A program made the translations under genes and the position numbers. A stretch of DNA of 8,671 nucleotides. Origin: CAZNHL01 sp964572965. GTDB lineage: Bacteria > Bacteroidota > Bacteroidia > Cytophagales > UBA9547. Under the pieces are notes generated by a model. That model did not search any database, was not told the DNA's origin, and was given only the letters and a program-made list of their open reading frames with translations. This document shows positions 1 to 5,453 of the stretch, one piece after another. Position 1 is the stretch's first letter; each line of letters starts with the position of its first letter. Where the stretch lies: the NCBI GenBank assembly GCA_964572965.1, contig CAZNHL010000114.1:1-8671 (forward strand). The letters run 5' to 3'.

Positions 1-163
1 TGAGTTGTTTAACCAGAAATTCTGAATTTTGTCCGTTGATATTGCTGTAGAGGATTTTTATTGATTGATAAACTTTTAGGATTTGCTGAACCTGAAGTCT
101 AAATCCTAATCTGAGGAATAAAAAATTAAGACGGTTAATAGTGCGGATAATTATTTAAAAAGA
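1..163. other. Left-edge noncoding stretch
   Basis: No convincing gene is visible between the window edge and the stop codon of the first minus-strand gene. One minus-strand frame stays open from about position 150 to the edge, but it has no ATG, GTG or TTG start. A plus-strand frame ends in TGA at 23-25 and could be the last few codons of a gene outside the window, which is too short to support. The only structure seen is the inverted repeat at 76-109. Confidence 0.5.
76..109. repeat. Inverted repeat, 9-bp arms
   Basis: TTAGGATTT (76-84) and AAATCCTAA (101-109) are perfect inverse complements separated by 16 bases. There is no T run on either side, so it is not a standard intrinsic terminator. 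It sits downstream of the minus-strand SnoaL-like gene and could be a 3' end hairpin. It could also be chance in AT-rich DNA. Confidence 0.4.
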
Positions 164-529
164 TTACAAGACACTTGCTGCACCGGCAATTACTTTCCAG
201 CTATTGTTGAATGATTTCCATACGCGGATATAATGGAAGTTCCCGGCAATAGGCTGATCCAGGTATTTCCCTTCTAATGCTATTTTAACAGAAACTATTG
301 CAGTGTCTCCGATAACATTAATTTGCTGATCACTTGGTATAAACGATTGTATACTCATGTTGCCAGAGCGGTAATTGTCCAGATCCATTGCTTTGGTGAT
401 AACCTGGCCTCCCGGACTATTGAACAATAAGTCTTCATGCAGCAATGCGTCTAACTCTTCAACATTACTACTTTTAATAGCATTGTATAGCCGCGCTTCA
501 AGTGCTATGATTTCATTTTTAGATACCAT
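164..529 (-). CDS. SnoaL/NTF2-like protein (DUF4440 type)
   Basis: This small soluble protein of 121 residues looks like the DUF4440 branch of the SnoaL/NTF2-like fold, a cone-shaped alpha+beta barrel used for small-ligand binding or as an enzyme scaffold. Visible family traits are an N-terminal amphipathic helix (ALEARLYNAIKSSNVEELDALLHEDL), then a loop with the F-N-S-P-G-G stretch, then strands rich in alternating hydrophobics (GDTAIVSVKIALEG) and a final strand W-K-V-I-A-G-A. No signal peptide is seen. The open frame continues upstream to 706, but the extra 59 residues (hydrophobic, cysteine-containing) do not resemble the family. The ATG at 527-529 gives the usual family length and lies about 45 bases downstream of a TAnnTTTG motif, so I start there. 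No substrate can be inferred. It is divergent from the DUF892 gene. The family call is fairly sure, the function unknown. Confidence 0.75.
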   Translation of the reverse strand: MVSKNEIIALEARLYNAIKSSNVEELDALLHEDLLFNSPGGQVITKAMDLDNYRSGNMSIQSFIPSDQQINVIGDTAIVSVKIALEGKYLDQPIAGNFHYIRVWKSFNNSWKVIAGAASVL

Positions 530-575
530 CGTTTTATCTTCTGATAAGTAATAACCTAAAAATAGGAGAGAATGG

Positions 576-583
576 CAAACATA
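576..583 (-). promoter_or_regulatory. Candidate -7 element for the SnoaL-like gene
   Basis: Read on the minus strand this is TATGTTTG, a full match to the Bacteroidota -7 consensus TAnnTTTG. It would give a transcript starting near 570 and a leader of about 40 bases before the ATG at 529. No good -33 TTG/TTTG element is seen at the usual distance, so this is a weak prediction. It supports the shorter start of the gene. Confidence 0.3.
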
Positions 584-815
584 TTTCAGAACAAATTCTC
601 TGGCAGCTGAAGGAATTGCTGAGTGGCCTGCTTTGTATGGAGTAATGTAACCATATAAGTTTAATGTAATTAAAGCCAAAGTATCTGAATAATAATTGTT
701 TTGCAATTATTATTCATAGATAAATCCCTCAGACTGTAGAAATAGTACACGGTTTTTTTCTCTTATAGTCAATATTATTGATGTTTTTATAAGCAGAAAG
801 TTCCAAAAAGAGCTC

Positions 816-831
816 TTGGCACTGCTATTGT
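816..831 (+). promoter_or_regulatory. Sigma-54-like -24/-12 promoter for DUF892 gene
   Basis: TTGGCAC at 816-822 matches the -24 part of the sigma-54 consensus (YTGGCACG) except for its last base. After the correct spacing comes TTGT (828-831) in place of the -12 TTGC. The predicted transcript would start near 843, leaving a leader of about 24 bases to the ATG at 867. The changed C at -12 is a real weakness. No activator site was identified. Confidence 0.35.
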
Positions 832-866
832 GTTAAAAGTTGAAGAATTAACTAAACTTGACTATC

Positions 867-1427
867 ATGGCTACTATAAGACAAACATTATTTCCTGTCG
901 AGACTCAGGGCGATATTGAAGCTTTGGAAGAACTTTTTATAGACAGATTAAAAGACATTTACTGGGTCGAACAACGCCTGGTCCGTAGTTTACATCAGTT
1001 AGCCGAAGCTGCTACTTGTGCGGTGCTCCAGAATACATTGGTAACCTATCTTGTTCAGGCAAGAAACCACGTTGGAAGGGTAGAGGATATTTTTGCTCAC
1101 CTGAAACAAAAAGCTGTTTTGAATAAGTGCGAAGTAGTCGAGCATTTAACTAAAGAAGCTGAAATGGTGATTGAAGAAACTGATGCTAATACACCATTGA
1201 GAGATGAAGCTTTGGCAAGAATTGCACAGAAAGCGGCCCATTACGAAATAGAAGCTTACGGCACATTAAAAGTAATGGCTAAAGCATTGGAACTTAAAGA
1301 GGCTGTGGAATTAATTGATCAGACATTGGCTGAAGAAAAGCAGGCTGGGGTCGAATTGACTCAGATTGTTAAAGACAAGATCAAATTAACATGGCCAAAC
1401 GAAGATATTATTGAAGAAAGAGCTTAA
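867..1427 (+). CDS. DUF892 ferritin-like protein (YciE/YciF family)
   Basis: This protein of 186 residues belongs to the DUF892 family typified by E. coli YciE and YciF, four-helix ferritin-like proteins with a di-metal site that are linked to stress responses. Family signatures seen are D-I-Y-W-V-E-Q-R (30-37, helix 1 with E35), V-E-D-I-F (72-76, helix 2), A-H-Y-E-I-E-A-Y-G-T (124-133, helix 3) and L-A-E-E-K-Q-A (154-160, helix 4). Likely metal ligands are E35, E73, E127 and E157, assigned by family pattern only. Where relatives usually read E-x-x-x-Q in helix 2, this protein reads Q64-x3-H68. The start is the ATG at 867; a TTG nine bases upstream is in frame but less likely. The gene is alone between a sigma-54-like promoter and a terminator. 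The biochemical role in Bacteroidota is not established; oxidative or general stress protection is an inference. Confidence 0.88.
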   Translation: MATIRQTLFPVETQGDIEALEELFIDRLKDIYWVEQRLVRSLHQLAEAATCAVLQNTLVTYLVQARNHVGRVEDIFAHLKQKAVLNKCEVVEHLTKEAEMVIEETDANTPLRDEALARIAQKAAHYEIEAYGTLKVMAKALELKEAVELIDQTLAEEKQAGVELTQIVKDKIKLTWPNEDIIEERA

Positions 1428-1448
1428 GCTGGTTTACCATTTTTTTGA

Positions 1449-1483
1449 AGCGGCCGGGATTATAGATCCTGACCGCTTTTTTT
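1449..1483 (+). terminator. Intrinsic terminator of DUF892 gene
   Basis: A 12-base-pair stem (AGCGGCCGGGAT with ATCCTGACCGCT, one C/A mismatch and one G-U pair) with a five-base loop is followed by six more T. It begins 21 bases after the stop codon of the DUF892 gene. Confidence 0.9.
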
Positions 1484-1557
1484 ATGTAATTACTGGGGTT
1501 TATTTAGAATTGTTCCAGATAGTTATTAGATTGCTTAAGTATTAAAATCCGGTGTTT

Positions 1558-1671
1558 ATGTTTTGGGGTACTGTTTTTTTAGTGGTTCTTATCAGAAAAC
1601 AGATTGTTAAGGCCGCAATTTATTGCAGAGATTTTATCAAAATGAAGGCTTCGGTAGATAAGGAACTTTAA
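1558..1671 (+). CDS. Possible small membrane peptide (37 residues)
   Basis: An ATG-started frame of 37 codons lies in the gap between the DUF892 gene and the next gene. The product would begin with a hydrophobic stretch (MFWGTVFLVVLI, residues 1-12), followed by a basic and amphipathic tail (RKQIVKAAIYCRDFIKMKAS). This is the layout of a small single-span membrane protein. No clear ribosome binding site, promoter or known family is seen, and a frame of this length can occur by chance. I list it as a low-confidence candidate. Confidence 0.22.
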   Translation: MFWGTVFLVVLIRKQIVKAAIYCRDFIKMKASVDKEL

Positions 1672-1712
1672 TCTTTTTTTGCCGGTATTATTTATAATAA
1701 GTCTAAACACAC

Positions 1713-1720
1713 TATATTTG
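1713..1720 (+). promoter_or_regulatory. Candidate -7 element for the 113-residue gene
   Basis: TATATTTG is a full match to the Bacteroidota TAnnTTTG element, 20 bases upstream of the GTG start at 1741. The expected -33 element is not seen at the usual 19-21 base distance; a TTTG at 1678-1681 is too far away. The element suggests a short leader and supports the GTG start. Confidence 0.35.
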
Positions 1721-1740
1721 TAACGGATAATTATAAAAGA

Positions 1741-2082
1741 GTGAAAACAATTATAGAAACAGTTCCTTTTATCTCATACAGCAGCGAAACAGGTTGCTAT
1801 GCAATTCATTTTGACGGTGAGGTTTATGAACAACGTCTGTGTGAGTTTATCCATACTTATAATTTCCTTTTGAAGAATGATCCGGAAGTATATTTAATGA
1901 ATTTGTCGAGCGAATTCGATACAGTACAGCTTCCTCTTTCAAGTCACGGCGATACGTTAACACTAACTATTATAGGTTTTTTAAGATTCAGGGAATTGTA
2001 CCTGCAGGAAATGTATAATCTGAAGTTAGACGACCTTCTGTACCGTAACAGGATCACTCGTTGTGAATCCGAATTTGTTTAG
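1741..2082 (+). CDS. Hypothetical protein, 113 residues
   Basis: I do not recognise this protein. It would be soluble and mixed alpha/beta, with no signal peptide or membrane span. The N-terminal half has alternating strands (ETGCYAIHFDGEVYEQRL) and a helix-like H-T-Y-N-F-L-L-K. The C-terminal half is a helix-rich stretch with many Leu, Tyr and Arg (FRELYLQEMYNLKLDDLLYRNRI). Three cysteines (19, 34, 108) are scattered and form no CxxC motif. The start is a GTG at 1741: the frame has no ATG upstream, and a TATATTTG motif lies 20 bases before it. It stands alone with its own terminator at 2114-2139, between two ferritin-like genes, which hints at but does not prove a link to iron or stress. That it is coding is supported by its length, clean boundaries and the terminator. 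Confidence 0.65.
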   Translation: MKTIIETVPFISYSSETGCYAIHFDGEVYEQRLCEFIHTYNFLLKNDPEVYLMNLSSEFDTVQLPLSSHGDTLTLTIIGFLRFRELYLQEMYNLKLDDLLYRNRITRCESEFV

Positions 2083-2113
2083 TCTGCTTATAAATTAAGC
2101 CGAAATAACTCTG

Positions 2114-2139
2114 AAATCGCCACAATCGGCGATTTTTTT
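2114..2139 (+). terminator. Intrinsic terminator of the 113-residue gene
   Basis: AAATCGCC (2114-2121) pairs with GGCGATTT (2128-2135) around a six-base loop, and the T run continues to 2139. It lies 31 bases after the stop codon and separates this gene from ferritin, so ferritin should have its own promoter. Confidence 0.85.
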
Positions 2140-2148
2140 CGTACATAG

Positions 2149-2156
2149 TACTATTG
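2149..2156 (+). promoter_or_regulatory. Candidate -7 element for ferritin
   Basis: TACTATTG fits TAnnTTTG with one mismatch and lies 23 bases before the ferritin ATG, in the short space left after the preceding terminator. No convincing -33 element is seen. It is the best available candidate since the terminator at 2114-2139 isolates the gene. Confidence 0.28.
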
Positions 2157-2167
2157 TTTTAAAACAA
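2154..2167. promoter_or_regulatory. 14-bp perfect palindrome upstream of ferritin
   Basis: TTGTTTTAAAACAA is its own inverse complement and lies between the candidate -7 element and the ribosome binding site of the ferritin gene. A dimeric repressor could bind here, but the sequence does not match the Fur or PerR boxes I know. Palindromes of T and A runs also arise by chance. Confidence 0.3.
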
Positions 2168-2179
2168 AACGGAAAGACT

Positions 2180-2710
2180 ATGGCTACTGTTTCAGTAATT
2201 AGAAAGAAAACCTCCCTACAAGATTCAGTTTTGGATCTTTTGAATAAACAAATGGTAAAAGAAGCTTATTCATCTTCACTTTACCTGTCCATGTCTGCAT
2301 GGTGCTACGAACAAGGTCTTGAAAATAGCGGCAAGTTCTTTAAAAAGCAGTCTGCAGAAGAGCGTGAGCACATGATGCGTATTTTCGATTATATAACGGA
2401 TATGGGTGCTTTGGCTATTTCTCCGGAAGTACCAAAAGTAGAGTCATCATTTAAAAACCTGCGTTCAGTTTTTGAGTTGGCTTTAGAATCAGAAATTTCG
2501 ATTACAGAAAGCTTTAACCAAATGACAGAACATTGCCATAAGGTAAGAGATTTTCAGACTGTTAAATTCTTCGACTGGTTCCTGAATGAACAAATGGAAG
2601 AAGAACAGCAGGCAAGAAGATGTATAGAGCTGTTCGATATCATTGGCGCCGAGAATGGCGGTTTATATAAAATTGACAAAGAGGTTCTGAAGTTGAAAGA
2701 CGGAGAATAA
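2180..2710 (+). CDS. Bacterial non-heme ferritin
   Basis: This 176-residue ferritin stores iron as a ferric mineral inside a 24-subunit cytoplasmic shell after oxidising Fe(II) at a diiron centre. The core motifs are complete: S-S-L-Y-L-S-M-S-A-W (32-41), the E-x-x-H pair E61/H64, and N-E-Q-M-E-E-E (136-142). By alignment from memory with E. coli FtnA, the A/B-site ligands are E28, E61, H64, E105, Q138 and E141. The third-site residues are E60, E137 and E140. The length is close to the family norm, with about ten extra N-terminal residues (MATVSVIRKKTS). The ATG at 2180 is preceded by GGAAAG at 2171-2176, one of the few Shine-Dalgarno-like sites in this window. The gene stands alone between two terminators and converges with the TonB receptor gene set. 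A 14-bp palindrome in its leader may be an operator. Confidence 0.96.
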   Translation: MATVSVIRKKTSLQDSVLDLLNKQMVKEAYSSSLYLSMSAWCYEQGLENSGKFFKKQSAEEREHMMRIFDYITDMGALAISPEVPKVESSFKNLRSVFELALESEISITESFNQMTEHCHKVRDFQTVKFFDWFLNEQMEEEQQARRCIELFDIIGAENGGLYKIDKEVLKLKDGE

Positions 2711-2711
2711 T

Positions 2712-2752
2712 AAAAAAGAAAGGCTGCCTGTAAAGGCAGCCTTTCTTTTTTT
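2712..2752. terminator. Bidirectional terminator between ferritin and receptor
   Basis: An 18-base-pair perfect stem (core GAAAGGCTGCCT with AGGCAGCCTTTC, flanked by A and T runs) with a four-base loop starts just after the ferritin stop codon. The A run on one side and the T run on the other give a U tract on both strands. It should therefore end ferritin transcription and also the leftward receptor transcript. Confidence 0.93.
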
Positions 2753-2860
2753 ATTGAGAATTGAGTCCTGTTAGCGATATCTGGCAGGAGAGAATTGATT
2801 TCCTTTTAGAAGCTTAAAATAGTATAGTATTTCTGTAACCCTGTTCTGAGAATGGCGTTG

Positions 2861-2906
2861 ACTCACTACTCACTACTCACTACTCACTACTCACTACTCA
2901 CTACTA
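2861..2906. repeat. Tandem 7-base repeat (ACTCACT) array
   Basis: Six perfect copies of CTCACTA occupy 2862-2903, with partial copies extending the array to 2861-2906. It starts two bases after the receptor stop codon in the direction of receptor transcription, where it reads TAGTGAG repeated. Because the unit is seven bases long, the leftward strand shows TAG and TGA in all three frames. The plus strand reads as an open frame of Leu-Thr-Thr-His-Tyr-Ser repeats that I regard as spurious. Confidence 0.95.
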
Positions 2907-2908
2907 AA

Positions 2909-5359
2909 TCACCCTCCCGTTTTTACCCTGTTTTGTGTATCATCTGTTTTTCCCTTTTGCTTAGAAGGTATCAGACTGTTACCAAAATTATAGGTAAACG
3001 TCAGCATCAGGCATCGGCTGTCGAGGCGGGCGAGATAATTCATGTTTACATTTCCTGTTTGCGATGAATTCTGAAAGCGTTTAGTCTGGAAAAGGTCATT
3101 GACACTCAGCTTAATACTGGCTTTATCTTTTAGTATTTTTTGTTGCAGGCCAATATTTACCCAGTACATCGGTTCAATAGTGAATGCCCCATAAATGCTT
3201 TTTGACCTGTAAAACCCATTAAGCTCAGCAGATAAGCCTTTCATGATTTTAAAAGAGTTTTGTAAGTTAGATGTATAACTTGCTATGCTATTCTGAAATG
3301 TACTGTTCTGGTACTCAACCTTAAAAATATTGAAAAAAGCACTGAGGTTCCACCAGGAAGCAGGAGTGAAAGTACCGGAGACACTTGCCCCATAATTAAC
3401 CATGCTGCTGAGGTTCTCAGGGCCTTCACTTACAATACCAGAAGAGGCGTCGCTCTGTTTAATGATCCAGGTAATGACATCGTTTGTCTGACTGTAGTTC
3501 AGTGTGGTAGTAAGCTTGTTTTTGAAAGTGTGCCCCAACTCTAATGAGTTTGTAAGCTGAGGTTTCAGAAACGGATTGCCTTCATAATACATATAGGGGT
3601 CTCTGTAGAACCTGAAAGGATTGAGTTCTTCATAATCAGGACGTTCAACACGCCTGCTATATGAAAATTGCACCTGGTTATTGTCGTTGACCTTGTTGGT
3701 CACAAAAAGGCTCGGAAACAACTGAAAGTAATTTCTTATCACCAAAGAGTCTGTAGTTACCTGATAACCTTCAGTATGGGTGTTTTCTGCACGTAAACCG
3801 GCTTGTATGGCAAATTTTCCGATTTCTTTACTGAAGTTCAGGTAAGCCGCCTGTATATTTTCAAGGTATGTAAACCTGTTTGTTGTGTTGGCATCTTTTA
3901 CCCAGGTGTTACCAGAAAGGGTGTCGTAGCGGGCATCATTGTTAACCGTCACATGGCTGAATTTAAGCCCTGCTTCTGCTTTTATTTTGTAGATCCATGG
4001 ATGTACATAGTCTGTTTTCAACACATAGATCTTTGTCGTAGAAGGAATATTCCCTTTCCTGAAAGATTGTAAACCTTGGGGCTGAGGGTTTATAAAATTG
4101 CTTTCCATCGATTGTCCGGATGTGTACGAGTTAGTTGAATAATCCAGGTCGGCGGTCAGCTCTCTTCCTGCTTGTTTAAAAAGGTGAGCATAATTCAGGT
4201 TATACAAAAGATTGCCCCAATACTGATTATTGATATTATTGGCACGGGTGCGGTTAATACTGCCGCCTTCGGTAATAGTATTGTCGGTGATACTTTTATT
4301 GGAATAAGTCCCCAGGTTTCCGTTTACAAGAAAACCTATGGTGTTTTTATCGTTGATATTAAAATCTGTTCCGATCTTAAAGTTGTGTGTATTCAGAGGT
4401 TCATCGGTTACTGTAGCCTGTGAAGCGCTGGTATTGCTACCTGTAAATTGTCTGTTGGTGTTCTGATACTCTTTTTCTCCTCTGAATGCATAATCATAAT
4501 TGCCGAAAATGTTGAAACGCCCTGTTCTGTAATTGAGGTTAAAACCGGAACCATATCTTATTTTACGGCTAGTGCCACCGTTGATGTAGGCTGTACCGTT
4601 CAGGCCTGGTTTGAAATTCTTCTTTAATATAATATTGATAATACCGGAATTACCTGCTGCGTCATACTTGGCCGAAGGGTTGGAAATGATTTCAACTTTC
4701 GCAATTCCCGCAGAGCTTGTACCCCTGAGCAATGCAGCTATTTCTTTCTGGGATAAATAGGTAAGCTTGCCATTGATCATAACGGTAACTCCCTGTTTGC
4801 CTTTCAGGCTTATATTCCCTTCTTCGTCAACAGTTACACCAGGGGCACGCTCAAGTACTTCCAGTGCTGTATTTCCATTAGACATAATGCTTTTTTCAAC
4901 ATTCATCACAATACGGTCAGCTTCCTGTTCTATCAAAGGTTGCGTTGCCGTAATGGTAACCGTTTCCAGTGTTATATCTGAAGACTCAAGTGAAAGTGTA
5001 CCGAGTGTAATGTCTTTATGTTCTTTATTAAGCTCAATAACAGAGCTCATAAATGCTTTGTATCCTGTATAGTTGATACGGATGTAGTAAGTGCCAAAAG
5101 GGATTTTCTCTATTTTGAAACCGTTTTCGTCACTCAATGTACTTTTAATTAGTGCAGAGTCGGCAGCATTAAATAGTGCTACTGCCACAAATTCAACATT
5201 TGCTCCTGTATTGTCTTTCAACTGGCCCGATATTGTGCCTGTATTTTGTGCAAATGCATAGGCACTACCCAGAGTCAATATGAGAATTAAGAAGGTTTTC
5301 GGGAAAAGTATAGGCATACCGGTAACGTACCACCGGAAACCCGGACGTAAAGTATTCAT
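2909..5359 (-). CDS. TonB-dependent outer-membrane receptor
   Basis: This protein of 816 residues is an outer-membrane receptor that imports a ligand with energy from TonB-ExbB-ExbD. Order of parts: signal peptide (to about A37, cleavage A-F-A before Q38), a carboxypeptidase-regulatory-like beta sandwich (about 40-125), a TonB-box-like stretch E-T-V-T-I-T-A (132-138), a plug (about 140-247, with A-L-E-V-L-E-R-A-P-G-V at 165-175 and S-N-P-S-A-K-Y-D-A-A-G at 226-236), then a beta barrel to the end. The R-R-V-E-R-P-D-Y-E-E-L-N-P-F segment (569-582) followed by G-N-P-F-L-K-P-Q (594-601) is typical of the Bacteroidota OMP_b-brl_3 barrel family. M15 is an alternative start that gives a compact signal peptide; M1 is kept because it supplies basic residues before the hydrophobic core. 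About 20 polar residues follow the last strand. It is last in the gene set, 94 bases after DUF4198 with a hairpin between. The neighbours suggest a ferric siderophore or other iron ligand. Confidence 0.93.
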   Translation of the reverse strand: MNTLRPGFRWYVTGMPILFPKTFLILILTLGSAYAFAQNTGTISGQLKDNTGANVEFVAVALFNAADSALIKSTLSDENGFKIEKIPFGTYYIRINYTGYKAFMSSVIELNKEHKDITLGTLSLESSDITLETVTITATQPLIEQEADRIVMNVEKSIMSNGNTALEVLERAPGVTVDEEGNISLKGKQGVTVMINGKLTYLSQKEIAALLRGTSSAGIAKVEIISNPSAKYDAAGNSGIINIILKKNFKPGLNGTAYINGGTSRKIRYGSGFNLNYRTGRFNIFGNYDYAFRGEKEYQNTNRQFTGSNTSASQATVTDEPLNTHNFKIGTDFNINDKNTIGFLVNGNLGTYSNKSITDNTITEGGSINRTRANNINNQYWGNLLYNLNYAHLFKQAGRELTADLDYSTNSYTSGQSMESNFINPQPQGLQSFRKGNIPSTTKIYVLKTDYVHPWIYKIKAEAGLKFSHVTVNNDARYDTLSGNTWVKDANTTNRFTYLENIQAAYLNFSKEIGKFAIQAGLRAENTHTEGYQVTTDSLVIRNYFQLFPSLFVTNKVNDNNQVQFSYSRRVERPDYEELNPFRFYRDPYMYYEGNPFLKPQLTNSLELGHTFKNKLTTTLNYSQTNDVITWIIKQSDASSGIVSEGPENLSSMVNYGASVSGTFTPASWWNLSAFFNIFKVEYQNSTFQNSIASYTSNLQNSFKIMKGLSAELNGFYRSKSIYGAFTIEPMYWVNIGLQQKILKDKASIKLSVNDLFQTKRFQNSSQTGNVNMNYLARLDSRCLMLTFTYNFGNSLIPSKQKGKTDDTQNRVKTGG

Positions 5360-5397
5360 TTGTCTTAGAAGAGTTTAACTTAGAATAGACAATAAAT

Positions 5398-5413
5398 GAG
5401 GAGGAGAGAGGAG
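5398..5413 (-). other. CU-rich tract in receptor leader
   Basis: On the minus strand this reads CTCCTCTCTCCTCCTC, a pure pyrimidine tract between the intergenic hairpin and the receptor start. It contains CCTCC, the same as the anti-Shine-Dalgarno core, so it cannot act as a ribosome binding site. Its role is unknown. Confidence 0.4.
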
Positions 5414-5445
5414 AACCTGCCCGGCTTTTCCAAACCGGGCAGGTT
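5414..5445 (-). promoter_or_regulatory. GC-rich intergenic hairpin, DUF4198 to receptor
   Basis: AACCTGCCCGG and CCGGGCAGGTT form a perfect 11-base-pair stem with a ten-base loop, eight bases after the DUF4198 stop codon. No T run follows on either strand, so it is not a standard intrinsic terminator. It could protect the upstream mRNA end after processing or cause partial termination, giving different levels of receptor and upstream proteins. Confidence 0.7.
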
Positions 5446-5453
5446 GTGGGCTT

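Larger units (their letters stand above)
530..866. other. Divergent intergenic region
   Basis: This stretch separates the minus-strand SnoaL-like gene from the plus-strand DUF892 gene. It holds a TAnnTTTG motif for the leftward gene (576-583) and a sigma-54-like -24/-12 pair for the rightward gene (816-831). The part from 530 to 706 is an open minus-strand frame, but I read it as upstream sequence rather than protein. No other structure was recognised. Confidence 0.5.
1428..1740. other. Intergenic region with terminator and possible small ORF
   Basis: This 313-base gap holds the terminator at 1449-1483, a possible 37-codon reading frame at 1558-1671, and a TATATTTG promoter-like motif at 1713-1720. 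No RNA gene or repeat of note was recognised in the remainder. Confidence 0.5.

Noticed and set aside
2..25. Possible last codons of a plus-strand gene ending in TGA
   Set aside because: Seven codons are too few to support a gene call.
1..150. Minus-strand frame open for about 50 codons to the left edge
   Set aside because: It has no ATG, GTG or TTG start after its upstream stop, and no recognisable family. It may be chance in a gene-free stretch.
530..706. N-terminal extension of the SnoaL-like protein to a start at 706
   Set aside because: The extra 59 residues do not fit the family, which is about 120 residues long. An internal ATG at 529 with a TAnnTTTG motif upstream explains the gene better.
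858..866. TTG at 858 as the start of the DUF892 protein
   Set aside because: The ATG at 867 is the stronger start codon and begins a normal family N-terminus, so the three extra residues are not needed.
1615..1626. Palindrome-like GCAATTTATTGC as an operator
   Set aside because: Arms are only five bases and the centre does not match. It lies in a possible small reading frame and has no partner site.
2762..2855. Structured RNA or gene between the ferritin terminator and the heptamer array
   Set aside because: No start codon with a useful frame, no stable hairpin and no known RNA motif were seen. I read it as the receptor transcript's 3' untranslated region.
2852..3067. Plus-strand open frame reading Leu-Thr-Thr-His-Tyr-Ser repeats
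   Set aside because: It is made by the 7-base repeat and then runs antisense through the receptor gene, so it is not a gene.
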